From contig NZ_LFMD02000002.1 of NCBI RefSeq assembly GCF_015776785.2, forward strand, positions 380,305 through 428,114: a stretch of DNA of 47,810 bases, read 5' to 3'. The translations under genes were made by a program, and so were the position numbers. Origin of the DNA: Kitasatospora sp. SUK 42. Its GTDB lineage: Bacteria; Actinomycetota; Actinomycetes; Streptomycetales; Streptomycetaceae. Under the pieces are notes generated by a model. That model made no database searches and was not told where the DNA came from. It saw only the letters and a program-made list of their open reading frames with translations. Positions within the stretch are counted from its first letter, which is position 1. Each line of letters starts with the position of its first letter. Shown here one piece after another: positions 32,945-41,674 of the stretch.

Positions 32945-34657
32945 GTGGCACCCAGGACAGCCCTCGCACCCGACCCGCACGGCCCCGGCGGCCGCCTCCA
33001 GCCGCTGGACGACGCGGGCGCCCCGCTCGGCCCGCCCGAGGCCGCCGCCGACCTCGCCGCCGCCGTCGCCGCCCGGGAGGCCGCCGGGCACACCCGCTGG
33101 GTCTGGGCCGCCGCCGACTCCGGGTACGCCCCGCTGCTGCCCCGGCTGCCCGACCGGCTCTCCCGCTGCCACGACCTGCGCCTGGTCGAGGCCCTGCTGC
33201 TGGGCCACGAGGGCCGCTTCGGCGCACCCCGCTCGCTCGGCGCCGCCTGGTCCCGGCTGCGCGGCCTGCCCGTCCCCGACGACCTGCCCGAGCCCGGCCT
33301 GGCCGACGCGGACGACGGCCAGGACACCCTGTTCGCCCCCGACCGGCTGCAACTGCCGCCCGGCGCCGACCCGCTGGCCGCCGTCGTCGCCGTCCACGCC
33401 GAACAGCAGCGCCGCATCGCCGCCATCACCGACCCGGCCGCCCGGCAACGGTTCCGGCTGCTGGTCGCCGCGGAGTCGGCCGGCGCGCTGGCCGCCGCCG
33501 AGATGGCCCACGACGGCCTGCCCTGGCGCGCCGACGTCCACGACCGTCTGCTGACCGAACTGCTCGGCCCCCGCCCGACCGTCCCCGGCACCCAGCCCCG
33601 GCTGCTCGCCGACCTCGCCGTCGAGCTCCAACACGCCCTCGGCACCAAGCCGTTCAACCCCGACTCGCACACCCAGGTGCTGCGCGCCTTCGCCGAGGCC
33701 GGCATCCAGCTCGGCTCCACCCGCTCCTGGGAGCTCAAGGCCGTCGACCACCCGGCCGCCCGGCTGCTGGTCCGGTACAAGGAGCTGTCCCGGATCCACG
33801 TCGCGCACGGCTGGGCCTGGCAGGACGCCTGGGCCCGCGGCGGCCGGTTCCGGCCCGAGTACGTGGTCGGCGGCGTGGTCTCCGGCCGCTGGGCCAGCCG
33901 CGGCGGCGGCGCCCTGCAGATCCCGCGCATCCTGCGCCGCGCCGTGGTCGCCGACCCGGGCTGGCTGCTGGTGGTCGCCGACGCCGCCCAGCTGGAGCCC
34001 CGGGTGCTCGCCGCGCTCTCCCAGGACGCCGGGCTGGCCCGCACCGCGGCCGGCGGCGACCTGTACGAGGCGCTCGCCGCCAACGCCTTCCAGGGCGACC
34101 GGGACAAGGCCAAGCTCGGCCTGCTCGGCGCCATGTACGGGCAGACCAGCGGCGACATCGGCCCGCTGCTGAACACCCTGCGCCGCCGCTACCCGGCCGC
34201 GATGGGCTACGTCGAGGCCGCCGCCCGCACCGGCGAGGACGGCGGCGTGGTCGCCTCCCGGCTCGGCCGGGTCTGCCCGCCCGCCACCGCGGACTTCCTC
34301 GACCTCACCGAGGCCGACACCTCCGGCGAGGCCGGCGGCCGCACCGCCCGCGCCCGCGGCCGGTTCACCCGCAACTTCGTCATCCAGGCCAGCGCCGCCG
34401 ACTGGGCGCTCGCCCTGATCGCCGCGCTGCGCCGACGGCTGGGCGGCCTTCCGGTCGCGGACCCGGCGGACCGCCCGCACCTGGTGTTCTTCCAGCACGA
34501 CGAGGTGATCGTGCACACCCCGGCCAACCTGGCCGACGACGTGGCCGCCGCCGTCACCGAGGCCGCCGACGAGGCCCGGCGGCTGGTGTTCGGCGACACC
34601 CCGGTGCGCTTCCCGCTCAGCACGGCGGTGGTGGACTGCTACGCCGACGCCAAGTAG
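32945..34657 (+). CDS. Family-A DNA polymerase (bifunctional 3'-5' exonuclease/polymerase type)
   Basis: 570 residues. The C-terminal polymerase domain has motif A (VVADAAQLEPRVLAALSQD), motif B (KLGLLGAMYGQTSG, preceded by DKA) and motif C (FFQHDEVIVH). Fingers and thumb regions are recognisable (FNPDSHTQVLRAFAEAGIQL; ELSRIHVAHGWAWQD). The N-terminal 200 residues are in the place of an exonuclease domain but are rich in Ala/Pro and lack the obvious DEDD residues. No 5' nuclease domain is present, so it is shorter than DNA polymerase I (about 900 residues). It is probably a repair or accessory enzyme. GTG 32945 follows ggagaggag. The stop lies in a 15-bp duplication. Confidence 0.9.
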   Translation: MAPRTALAPDPHGPGGRLQPLDDAGAPLGPPEAAADLAAAVAAREAAGHTRWVWAAADSGYAPLLPRLPDRLSRCHDLRLVEALLLGHEGRFGAPRSLGAAWSRLRGLPVPDDLPEPGLADADDGQDTLFAPDRLQLPPGADPLAAVVAVHAEQQRRIAAITDPAARQRFRLLVAAESAGALAAAEMAHDGLPWRADVHDRLLTELLGPRPTVPGTQPRLLADLAVELQHALGTKPFNPDSHTQVLRAFAEAGIQLGSTRSWELKAVDHPAARLLVRYKELSRIHVAHGWAWQDAWARGGRFRPEYVVGGVVSGRWASRGGGALQIPRILRRAVVADPGWLLVVADAAQLEPRVLAALSQDAGLARTAAGGDLYEALAANAFQGDRDKAKLGLLGAMYGQTSGDIGPLLNTLRRRYPAAMGYVEAAARTGEDGGVVASRLGRVCPPATADFLDLTEADTSGEAGGRTARARGRFTRNFVIQASAADWALALIAALRRRLGGLPVADPADRPHLVFFQHDEVIVHTPANLADDVAAAVTEAADEARRLVFGDTPVRFPLSTAVVDCYADAK

Positions 34658-34681
34658 CCCACCGGCAAGCAGCCCACCGGC
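34652..34681 (+). repeat. 15-bp tandem duplication containing the polymerase stop codon
   Basis: aagtagcccaccggc (34652-34666) is followed directly by aagcagcccaccggc (34667-34681). The only difference is t/c, which turns the stop TAG into CAG in the second copy. Confidence 0.85.
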
Positions 34682-34689
34682 TCGTGCGG

Positions 34690-35085
34690 CTACTGCAGCT
34701 TGCGGAAGGAGCGCGCGTCCTCGGCCGCCGCGACCACCTCGGCCAGCCCCGCCCCGGTCGAGGCGGTGACGGCGGCCGCGACCGCGCCCTCCACGAACGG
34801 CGCGTCCACCAGCTTCACGCCCGGGCGCGGCTCGTCCTCCAGCACCGTCACGGCGGTGAGCACCGAACTGCCGAGGTCCGGCAGCACGACCACGCCCGCC
34901 CCGGCGTCCGCCTCCGTGATCGCCCCGGCGATCAGGTCGTAGCTGGTGCCGAGCCCGCCGTCCTCCGTACCGGCCGCGACCACCACCCGCACGGCGCCCG
35001 AGGCGAGTTCGGCGAGCAGCTCGCGCAGCCCGGCGGCCAGGGTGGCGCTGTGCGAAACCAAGACGATCCCCACACTCTCACTCAT
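34690..35085 (-). CDS. dhaM: PTS-dependent dihydroxyacetone kinase phosphotransferase subunit DhaM
   Basis: 131 residues, matching the single EIIA-man-like domain only. ESVGIVLVSHSATLAAGLREL carries the active His12, and GTSYDLIAGAI, GVVVLPDLGSSVLTA and FVEGAVAAAV follow the fold. It passes phosphate from HPr to ADP bound on DhaL. Some DhaM proteins also carry HPr and EI domains; this one does not, so general PTS proteins must supply phosphate. ATG 35085 is the start. It is transcribed away from dhaK-dhaL, whereas the three are usually one operon. Confidence 0.9.
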   Translation of the reverse strand: MSESVGIVLVSHSATLAAGLRELLAELASGAVRVVVAAGTEDGGLGTSYDLIAGAITEADAGAGVVVLPDLGSSVLTAVTVLEDEPRPGVKLVDAPFVEGAVAAAVTASTGAGLAEVVAAAEDARSFRKLQ

Positions 35086-35232
35086 GCGGCCGACCCTACG
35101 ACCCGATCCCGCTGCTCCGGGAGTGTGACCGGAAACCCGCGTGTCGCACCCCGTGCCCGCCACCCCCGTCTGGCGTAGCGTCGGAGCCAGGCTGTTGCGT
35201 CCCCACCGAGGTCACCAAGGGAGCGAAGAGCG

Positions 35233-36228
35233 TTGAAGAAGCTGATCAACACCCCGGAGAGCGTCCTGGAGGACGCCCTGGCCGGAGTCGCCGCCGCCCA
35301 TCCCGAGCTGGCGGTCGACATCCCCAACCGGGTGATCACCCGGGCCGACCGCCCGGCCGGCCCCAAGGTCGCGCTGATCTCCGGCGGCGGCTCCGGGCAC
35401 GAACCGCTGCACGGCGGCTTCGTCGGCCCCGGCATGCTCGACGCCGCCTGCCCCGGCGAGGTGTTCACCTCGCCCGTCCCGGACCAGATGCTGGCCGCCG
35501 CCAAGGCCGTGGAGAGCGGCGCCGGGGTGGTCTTCATCGTGAAGAACTACACCGGCGACGTGATGAACTTCGAGCTCGCCGCCGAACTCGCCGCCGAGGA
35601 GGGCCTGGAGGTCCGCACCGTCCTGGTCAACGACGACGTCGCGGTCGAGGACTCCACCTGGACGGCCGGGCGCCGGGGCACCGGCGCGACCGTCCTGGTC
35701 GAGAAGACGGCCGGCGCGCTGGCCGAGCGCGGCGCCCCGCTGGACGAGGTGGCCGCCCTGGGCGAGCGGGTCAACGCCGCCTCCCGCTCCTTCGCGATCG
35801 CGCTCACCGCGGCCACCGTCCCGGCCGCTGGCAAGCCCGGCTTCGACCTGCCCGAGGACGAGATCGAGGTCGGCGTCGGCATCCACGGCGAGCCCGGCCG
35901 CCGCCGCGAGAAGCTCCGCCCGGCCCGAGACCTGGCCGCCGAGGTGGTCGACACCATCCTCACCGACCACCACCTCACCCCGGGCGACGAGGTGATCGCC
36001 CTGCTCAACGGCCTCGGCGCCACCCCGCTGCTGGAGCTGTACGTCGTCTACGGCGAGGTCGCCGCCCGGCTCGCCGAGCGCGGCATCACGGTGGCCCGCA
36101 GCCTGGTCGGCAACTACGTCACCAGCCTCGACATGGCGGGCTTCTCGCTCACCCTCACCAAGGCCGACACCCAGTTGCTGGAACTGTGGGACGCCCCGGT
36201 CGACACCCCCGCCCTCAAGCGGGCCTGA
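35233..36228 (+). CDS. dhaK: Dihydroxyacetone kinase subunit DhaK
   Basis: 331 residues, the family length. MKKLINTPESVLEDALAGVA, LISGGGSGHEPLHGGFVGPG, VFTSPVPDQMLAAAKAV, FIVKNYTGDVMNFELA and GVGIHGEPG are all canonical. The His in GIHGEPG binds dihydroxyacetone covalently as a hemiaminal. The start is TTG 35233, a rare start codon, with aagggag 9 nt upstream. No other start in frame fits the conserved N-terminus. It is followed 11 bp later by dhaL. Together with DhaM the product phosphorylates dihydroxyacetone with phosphoenolpyruvate as donor, feeding glycolysis. Confidence 0.95.
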   Translation: MKKLINTPESVLEDALAGVAAAHPELAVDIPNRVITRADRPAGPKVALISGGGSGHEPLHGGFVGPGMLDAACPGEVFTSPVPDQMLAAAKAVESGAGVVFIVKNYTGDVMNFELAAELAAEEGLEVRTVLVNDDVAVEDSTWTAGRRGTGATVLVEKTAGALAERGAPLDEVAALGERVNAASRSFAIALTAATVPAAGKPGFDLPEDEIEVGVGIHGEPGRRREKLRPARDLAAEVVDTILTDHHLTPGDEVIALLNGLGATPLLELYVVYGEVAARLAERGITVARSLVGNYVTSLDMAGFSLTLTKADTQLLELWDAPVDTPALKRA

Positions 36229-36239
36229 GGAGGATCCCG

Positions 36240-36866
36240 ATGGACTTCGACACCCCGCTGGCCGAGGCCTGGATCCGCGCGATCGCCGCGGCCGTCGAGA
36301 AGGAGCAGTCCCGGCTCACCGAGCTGGACTCCGCGATCGGCGACGGCGACCACGGCAGCAACCTCCAGCGCGGCTTCGCCGCCACCCTGACCGCCCTGGA
36401 CGGCCTCCAGCCGACCGGCCCCGGCGCCGTCCTCACCAAGGCCGGCACCACGCTGATCTCCAAGGTCGGCGGCGCCTCCGGCCCGCTCTACGGCAAGGCC
36501 TTCCGCGCGATCGGCGCCGCCCTGCCCGAGCCCGCCGGTCCGGCCGCCCTCGCCGAGGCCCTGGCCGCCGGGCTGGACGCCGTCCGCGCCCTCGGCAAGG
36601 CCGAGCCCGGGGACAAGACCATCGTGGACGCCTGGACCCCGGCCGTCGCCGCCTTCCGCACCGCGGCCGCCGACGGCGCCGGCCTCCCCGAGGCCGCCGC
36701 GGCCGCCGCCGAGGCCGCCGAGCAGGGCGCCCTCGACACCGTCCCGCTCCAGGCCCGCAAGGGCCGCGCCTCCTACCTCGGCGAACGCAGCATCGGCCAC
36801 CAGGACCCGGGCGCGACCTCCACCGCCCTCGTCTTCCGCACCCTCGCCGAGGTCACGGCCGCCTAG
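36240..36866 (+). CDS. dhaL: Dihydroxyacetone kinase subunit DhaL (ADP-binding)
   Basis: 208 residues. The nucleotide and Mg site LDSAIGDGDHGSNLQRGF is intact, followed by GTTLISKVGGASGPLYGKAF, EPGDKTIVDAWTPAVAAF, RKGRASYLGERSIGHQDPGA. It holds ADP as a cofactor that is phosphorylated by DhaM and hands phosphate to the substrate on DhaK. ATG 36240 is 4 nt after gaggagg. It is the last gene of the dhaKL pair; a 17-bp hairpin follows 7 bp after the stop. Confidence 0.95.
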   Translation: MDFDTPLAEAWIRAIAAAVEKEQSRLTELDSAIGDGDHGSNLQRGFAATLTALDGLQPTGPGAVLTKAGTTLISKVGGASGPLYGKAFRAIGAALPEPAGPAALAEALAAGLDAVRALGKAEPGDKTIVDAWTPAVAAFRTAAADGAGLPEAAAAAAEAAEQGALDTVPLQARKGRASYLGERSIGHQDPGATSTALVFRTLAEVTAA

Positions 36867-36872
36867 ACCTCT

Positions 36873-36914
36873 CACCGCGAGGCTCCCGGGTCAGGCGCCG
36901 GGAGCCTCGCGGTG
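36873..36914. terminator. Bidirectional terminator between dhaL and a phosphatase gene
   Basis: Perfect 17-bp stem caccgcgaggctcccgg with complement and an 8-nt loop, placed between two convergent stops (36866 and 36936). Confidence 0.85.
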
Positions 36915-36935
36915 AAGCGCCCCCGGGCCGCCCCG

Positions 36936-38129
36936 TCAGTCCGTCCGGGTGATCAGCAGCAGCAGCGCGTCGTCCCGCAGCTCCCCGCCCGTGTGCGCCA
37001 GCAGGTCCGCGTACACCCGCCCCACCGCCGCCTCCAGCTCCCCCGCCGAGCGCGCCGCCCCGTGCACCAGCGGCCCGACCCGCTCCGCCAGCGGGTAGAA
37101 CTCCCCGCTCCCGTGGTGCCGCGCCTCGATCACGCCGTCCGTGCAGAGCACCAGCACGTCCTCCGCCCCGAACGGCTGCCCCCAGCTGGTCGGCTCCCCC
37201 GCCGCCAGCCGGCCGAGGCCGAGCGGCACCCACGGGTCCGGCGCGTCCAGCACGTGCACCCGCCCTTCGCCGTCCACCCGGATCGGCGACACGTGCCCGT
37301 ACTGGAGCAGTTCCATCACCCCGGGCGTGCGGAACTCCGCGAACAGCGCCGTGGTGAACTCCCCGTCCGGGGCGTGCCGCTCGACGCTGGCCTCGATCCG
37401 GGCCGCGACGCCCCGCAGCCCGGCCTCGTCGTACGCGGCCTCGCGGAACGCGCCCAGCACCACCGCCGCGGTCTGGACCGCCGCCAGCCCCTTGCCCCGG
37501 ACGTCCCCGACCGCGACCCGCGTCCCGTGCGGCGTCTCCAGCACCGAGTACAGGTCCCCGCCGATCCGCGAGGCGTCCGCCGCCGACACGTACCGCACGG
37601 CCAGCCGCAGCGGCCCGACGGCCGGTCCCGGCAGTTGCAGCAGGGCCCGCTGGGCGGCCTCGGCGACGGAGCTGACCGCCGCGAAGGCCGCCGCCCGCCG
37701 CATCCGGATCTTGGCCACCCAGGCCGAGAACAGCGTCAGCACCACGTAGCTGACCATCGCGCCGTAGAGGAAGCGCGCGTCGTCGATGTTGTCGACCTCG
37801 TCGTGGTGGCTGAGCCCGAAGACCGCGAGCAGCCCGGTCGCGCAGACCGCGAGCAGTTCGCCGGGCCTGAGGGTGAGCGCGGCGACGGTCGGGACCACGG
37901 TCATCAGCGGGGCGAGGTAGCGGTCCTTGCCGGAGAGGAAGTCCGCGAGCGCGACCAGCAGGACGGCGAGCAGCGCCGGGGTGGCGCGCCACCAGAACGG
38001 CACGTCCTGGAGGTCGGCGGCCAGCAGTGCGCCGCGCTGCCGGTCCGGTGGCAGCCCGGCGGCGGTGGGGGCCGAGGGTGACTGGGCGCGGCGGATCCGA
38101 AACACATACCGAACATAAGGGACGATCAC
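36936..38129 (-). CDS. Membrane-bound SpoIIE-type PP2C serine phosphatase
   Basis: 397 residues from GTG 38129. Three to four membrane helices (WWRATPALLAVLLVALADFL, YLAPLMTVVPTVAALTL, LLAVCATGLLAVFGL and FLYGAMVSYVVLTLFSAWV) lead to a cytosolic PP2C_SIG domain. Its motifs are RIGGDLYSVLETPHG, VAVGDVRGKGLAAVQTAA, FTTALFAEF, QYGHVSPIRV and VLVLCTDGVIEARH, ending GELRDDALLLLITR. Such phosphatases typically act on anti-sigma factor antagonists. The start is uncertain: the frame extends to an ATG at 38234, but that ATG lies in the copper operator, and a later GTG at 38105 is also possible. Confidence 0.85.
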   Translation of the reverse strand: MIVPYVRYVFRIRRAQSPSAPTAAGLPPDRQRGALLAADLQDVPFWWRATPALLAVLLVALADFLSGKDRYLAPLMTVVPTVAALTLRPGELLAVCATGLLAVFGLSHHDEVDNIDDARFLYGAMVSYVVLTLFSAWVAKIRMRRAAAFAAVSSVAEAAQRALLQLPGPAVGPLRLAVRYVSAADASRIGGDLYSVLETPHGTRVAVGDVRGKGLAAVQTAAVVLGAFREAAYDEAGLRGVAARIEASVERHAPDGEFTTALFAEFRTPGVMELLQYGHVSPIRVDGEGRVHVLDAPDPWVPLGLGRLAAGEPTSWGQPFGAEDVLVLCTDGVIEARHHGSGEFYPLAERVGPLVHGAARSAGELEAAVGRVYADLLAHTGGELRDDALLLLITRTD

Positions 38130-38225
38130 GACGCCGAACCAGCCCCCCCACCCCGTCACGCTCCCCCGACCCCCGGCCGACCGGACGCCCGCGATGCGCT
38201 CCGGTTCACCCACCCCTCCTCGGAA

Positions 38226-38242
38226 ATACCCCATAGGGGTAT
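38226..38242. promoter_or_regulatory. CsoR-like copper operator
   Basis: ATACCCCATAGGGGTAT is a perfect palindrome about an ATA centre, 59 bp before copZ. Runs of C and G bounded by TA are the pattern bound by the copper sensor CsoR in streptomycetes upstream of copZ-copA. No csoR gene lies in the window. Confidence 0.75.
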
Positions 38243-38300
38243 GGTGTTATGAGAGTAGGAATCCGCACCGCAATTGCACCGACCGTCCCGGAGGCCCCAG

Positions 38301-38519
38301 ATGTCCAGCACCATCACCTACACCGTGTCCGGCATGAGCTGCGGCCACTGCGAGAAGGCGATCAGCGAGGAGCTCTCCGCCCTGGCCGGGGTCACCGAGG
38401 TCGCCGCCGACGCCAAGGCCGGCACCGTGACGGTCTCCTCCGCCGCCCCGTTGGACGAGGAGCAGGTCCGCGCCGCCGTCGACGAGGCCGGCTACGAACT
38501 GGTCGGCCCCAGCGCCTGA
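38301..38519 (+). CDS. copZ: Copper chaperone CopZ (heavy-metal-associated domain)
   Basis: 72 residues, a single ferredoxin-like HMA domain. [20 protein letters not shown] supplies the Cu(I)-binding CxxC pair, and [14 protein letters not shown] is the closing helix and strand. It carries Cu(I) to the ATPase CopA. ATG 38301 follows ggagg. The first gene of a two-gene copper operon, under the palindrome at 38226. A hairpin separates it from copA. Confidence 0.95.
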   Translation: MSSTITYTVSGMSCGHCEKAISEELSALAGVTEVAADAKAGTVTVSSAAPLDEEQVRAAVDEAGYELVGPSA

Positions 38520-38531
38520 TCCACCACGGTA

Positions 38532-38560
38532 CGGCGGGGGCCCGGCAGCGGCCCCCGCCG
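38532..38560 (+). terminator. Intercistronic hairpin between copZ and copA
   Basis: Perfect 11-bp stem cggcgggggcc with complement and a 7-nt loop, 12 bp after the copZ stop. No T tract. It may attenuate read-through or protect the copZ message so that chaperone is made in excess over pump. Confidence 0.55.
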
Positions 38561-38587
38561 CACGCCCCCAGCAAGGAGCTGATCCGC

Positions 38588-40858
38588 ATGAGCACCTCCG
38601 CCCCGGACGTCGGGGCCCCGGACCGGATCGAGCTGTCGATCGGCGGGATGACCTGCGCCTCCTGCGCCGCCCGGATCGAGAAGAAGCTCAACCGGATGGA
38701 CGGCGTCGAGGCCACCGTCAACTTCGCCACCGAGAAGGCCCGGGTCGACTACGGCCCCGGCGTCACGGTCGAGGACCTGATCGCCACCGTCGAGCGCACC
38801 GGCTACACCGCCGAGCCCCCGCCGCCCCCGGCCCCCGCCGCCCCCGAACCGGCCGGCACCGCCGCCGCGCCCGGGCGGCCCGCCGCCGACCCGCTCCTCG
38901 ACCGGCTGCTGATCAGCACCGTGCTCAGCGTCCCGGTGGTCCTGCTGTCGATGGTCCCGGCCCTCCAGTTCACCAACTGGCAGTGGCTGGCCTTCGCACT
39001 CACCGGCCCGGTCGTCGTCCACGGCGGCCTGCCCTTCCACCGCGCCGCCTGGACCAACCTCCGGCACGGCGCCGCGACCATGGACACCCTGGTCTCGCTC
39101 GGCACCCTGGCCGCCTTCGGCTGGTCCTTCTGGGCCCTGTTCTGGGGCCACGCCGGCATGCCCGGGATGCGCCACGACTTCTCGTTCTCGATCGGCGACA
39201 CCGACGCCTCCTCCACGCTCTACCTGGAGACCGCCGCCGCCGTCACCGTGCTGATCCTGCTCGGCCGCTACCTGGAGGCCCGCTCCAAGCGCCGGGCCGG
39301 CGCCGCCCTGCACGCCCTGCTCGACCTCGGCGCCAAGGACGTCGCGGTGCTCCAGGACGGCCACGAGGTCCGGCTGCCCGTGGACCGGCTGACCGTCGGC
39401 ACCCGCTTCGTGGTGCGCCCCGGCGAGACGATCGCCACCGACGGCACGGTGGTCGAGGGCGGCTCCGTGGTGGACGCCTCGATGCTCACCGGCGAATCCG
39501 TCCCGATCGAGGTCATGGTCGGGGACACCGTCACCGGCGCCACCGTCAACGTCGACGGCCGACTGGTCGTCGAGGCCACCCGGGTCGGCGCGGACACCCG
39601 GCTCGCCCGGATGGCCAGGCTCGTCGAGGAGGCCCAGAACGGCAAGGCCGCCGCCCAGCGCCTGGCCGACCGGATCTCCGCCGTCTTCGTCCCGGCCGTC
39701 ATCCTGATCGCGCTCGCCACCCTGGTCGGCTGGCTGCTCGCCACCGACAGCCCCACCCAGGCGTTCACCGCCGCCGTGGCCGTCCTGATCATCGCCTGCC
39801 CCTGCGCCCTCGGTCTGGCCACCCCGACCGCGCTCATGGTCGGCACCGGCCGCGGCGCCCAGCTCGGCATCCTGATCAAGGGCCCGGAGGTGCTGGAGAC
39901 GACCCGCGCGGTCGACACCGTCGTGCTGGACAAGACCGGCACCGTCACCACCGGCCGGATGACCCTGCTCGCCGTGCACACCGCCGAGGGTGTCACCGAG
40001 GCCGAGGCGCTGCGCCTGGCCGGCGCCGTGGAGCACGCCTCCGAGCACCCGATCGCCCGGGCGATCGCCGAGGCCGCCGCCGACCGGACCGGCCCGCTGC
40101 CCCCGGTCGAGGACTTCCGCAACGTGCCCGGGCGGGGCGTGGAGGGCGTCGTGGACGGCCGTACGGTACTGGCCGGGCGCGAGGTCCTGCTGGCCGACCG
40201 CGCGCAGCACCTGCCGCCCGTCCTGGCCCGCGCCAAGGCCGCCGCCGAGGCGGCGGGCCGCACCGCGATCGCGGTCGGCTGGGACGGCGAGGCGCGGGCC
40301 GTGCTGGAGGTCGCCGACGGGGTCAAGCCGACCAGCGCCGAGGCCGTCGCCGAACTGCGCGCCCTGGGCCTGCGCCCGGTGCTGCTGACCGGCGACAACC
40401 GGGCGGTGGCCGAGGCGGTCGCGGCCGAGGTCGGCATCGACCCGCAGGACGTGGTCGCCGAGGTGCTGCCCGAGGACAAGGTCGAAGCCGTCAAGCGCCT
40501 CCAGACCGAAGGCCGTTCGGTCGCGATGGTCGGCGACGGCGTCAACGACGCGGCCGCGCTCGCCCAGGCCGACCTGGGCCTGGCGATGGGCACCGGCACC
40601 GACGCCGCGATCGAGGCGAGCGACCTCACCCTGGTCCGCGGCGACCTGCGCTCGGCGGCCGACGCCATCCGGCTCTCCCGCCGCACCCTCGGCACCATCA
40701 AGGGCAACCTCTTCTGGGCCTTCGGCTACAACGTGGCGGCGATCCCGCTGGCCGCCGCCGGACTGCTCAACCCGATGATCGCCGGGGCCGCGATGGCCTT
40801 CTCCTCGGTCTTCGTGGTCAGCAACAGCCTCCGGCTGCGCCGCTTCCGGCCCGCCTGA
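38588..40858 (+). CDS. copA: Copper-translocating P-type ATPase CopA
   Basis: 756 residues. One N-terminal metal-binding domain with GMTCASC (Cys23, Cys26) and a short Pro/Ala linker lead into a membrane part with the CPC motif (Cys404-Pro-Cys406). TGES is in the actuator domain. DKTGTVTTG holds the phosphorylated Asp448, and [10 protein letters not shown] the HP motif. [17 protein letters not shown] and two final helices close the protein. It exports Cu(I) from the cytosol with ATP. ATG 38588 follows aaggag by 8 nt. It is expressed with copZ. A block of 8-bp repeats and a terminator follow. Confidence 0.96.
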   Translation: MSTSAPDVGAPDRIELSIGGMTCASCAARIEKKLNRMDGVEATVNFATEKARVDYGPGVTVEDLIATVERTGYTAEPPPPPAPAAPEPAGTAAAPGRPAADPLLDRLLISTVLSVPVVLLSMVPALQFTNWQWLAFALTGPVVVHGGLPFHRAAWTNLRHGAATMDTLVSLGTLAAFGWSFWALFWGHAGMPGMRHDFSFSIGDTDASSTLYLETAAAVTVLILLGRYLEARSKRRAGAALHALLDLGAKDVAVLQDGHEVRLPVDRLTVGTRFVVRPGETIATDGTVVEGGSVVDASMLTGESVPIEVMVGDTVTGATVNVDGRLVVEATRVGADTRLARMARLVEEAQNGKAAAQRLADRISAVFVPAVILIALATLVGWLLATDSPTQAFTAAVAVLIIACPCALGLATPTALMVGTGRGAQLGILIKGPEVLETTRAVDTVVLDKTGTVTTGRMTLLAVHTAEGVTEAEALRLAGAVEHASEHPIARAIAEAAADRTGPLPPVEDFRNVPGRGVEGVVDGRTVLAGREVLLADRAQHLPPVLARAKAAAEAAGRTAIAVGWDGEARAVLEVADGVKPTSAEAVAELRALGLRPVLLTGDNRAVAEAVAAEVGIDPQDVVAEVLPEDKVEAVKRLQTEGRSVAMVGDGVNDAAALAQADLGLAMGTGTDAAIEASDLTLVRGDLRSAADAIRLSRRTLGTIKGNLFWAFGYNVAAIPLAAAGLLNPMIAGAAMAFSSVFVVSNSLRLRRFRPA

Positions 40859-40872
40859 GGCACCTCCAGCCC

Positions 40873-40912
40873 GAGAGCACGAGAGCACGAGAGCCCGGCA
40901 GCACGACAGCAC
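40873..40912 (+). repeat. Five 8-bp tandem units after copA
   Basis: gagagcac, gagagcac, gagagccc, ggcagcac and gacagcac in exact register, just before the terminator. Confidence 0.75.
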
Positions 40913-40947
40913 GAAGGCCCCGGACCGCGGTCGGTCCGGGGCCTTCG
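40912..40947. terminator. Bidirectional terminator between copA and an SDR gene
   Basis: Perfect 16-bp stem cgaaggccccggaccg with complement and a 4-nt loop, between two convergent stops (40858 and 40955). Confidence 0.85.
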
Positions 40948-40954
40948 CCATGCC

Positions 40955-41674
40955 TCAACGCCCCAGCAGCTCGCCGCCGTTGCAGTGCAGGATCTCGCCG
41001 GTGATGAACCCGGCCTCGGGCGAGGCGAGGAAGTGCACCGCCGCCGCGACCTCACCGGTCTCGCCGATCCGACCGAGCAGCGTGCGCGCCGCCCGGCGGG
41101 CCACCTCGGCGTCGTCCAGCCGCGGCCCGAAGAACTCGGTGCCGGCGACCGTCCCCGGCGCGACGATGTTGGCGGTGATGCCCGAGGTCCCCAACTGCGC
41201 GGCCAGGAAGTGGTTCCAGGCGTGCAGCGAGGCCTTCGCCGCGCCGTAGCTGCCGGCCCCGCGCAGGGCGGCGATGGAGCTGATGGTGACCACCCGGCCG
41301 GAGCCGGGGGTGAGCCGGTCCCGGATCGACTCGGTGAGCAGCACGACGGTCAGCACGTTGCGCTCGAAGTCGCCGCGCCAGCGCGCCAGCAGGGCGTGCG
41401 GCCCGCCGCCGATGACGGTCTCCCGGCTGCCGGCGTTGTTCACCAGCACGTCGATGCGCTGGGGCAGTTCCTGGAGCGCGGTCTCCACGGCGTCCGGGTC
41501 GGCGAGGTCGCACACCAGCGGGGTGACGTTCGGCCCGAGGTCGGCCGCGGCCTTCTCCAGGACCTCCCGGCGGCGGCCCACGATCACCACGTTCTCGCCC
41601 GCTTCGGCGAACCGCCGCGCGACTTCGTACCCGATTCCCGTGCCACCGCCGGTGACAACGACGTTCCTGGCCAT
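40955..41674 (-). CDS. SDR-family oxidoreductase
   Basis: 239 residues, classical short-chain dehydrogenase. NVVVTGGGTGIGYEVARRF is the coenzyme site and VGRRREVLEKA suggests NADP preference. LVNNAG, VVTISSIAALRGAGSYGAAKASLHAW (Ser, Tyr, Lys of the catalytic set) and NIVAPGTVAGTEFF follow. The C-terminus FITGEILHCNGGELLGR is family-typical. The substrate cannot be told. ATG 41674 follows a gggagggag tract. It is convergent with copA. Confidence 0.92.
   Translation of the reverse strand: MARNVVVTGGGTGIGYEVARRFAEAGENVVIVGRRREVLEKAAADLGPNVTPLVCDLADPDAVETALQELPQRIDVLVNNAGSRETVIGGGPHALLARWRGDFERNVLTVVLLTESIRDRLTPGSGRVVTISSIAALRGAGSYGAAKASLHAWNHFLAAQLGTSGITANIVAPGTVAGTEFFGPRLDDAEVARRAARTLLGRIGETGEVAAAVHFLASPEAGFITGEILHCNGGELLGR

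Noticed and set aside
30751..34176. An 1141-codon minus-strand frame across the M3 peptidase and polymerase genes
   Set aside because: The true peptidase is in another minus frame with HEFGH, and the polymerase is on the plus strand; this one has Ser/Arg-rich shadow composition.
38130..38234. Longer start (ATG 38234) for the SpoIIE-type phosphatase
   Set aside because: The ATG lies within the copper operator palindrome, and the added residues are not like the family start.
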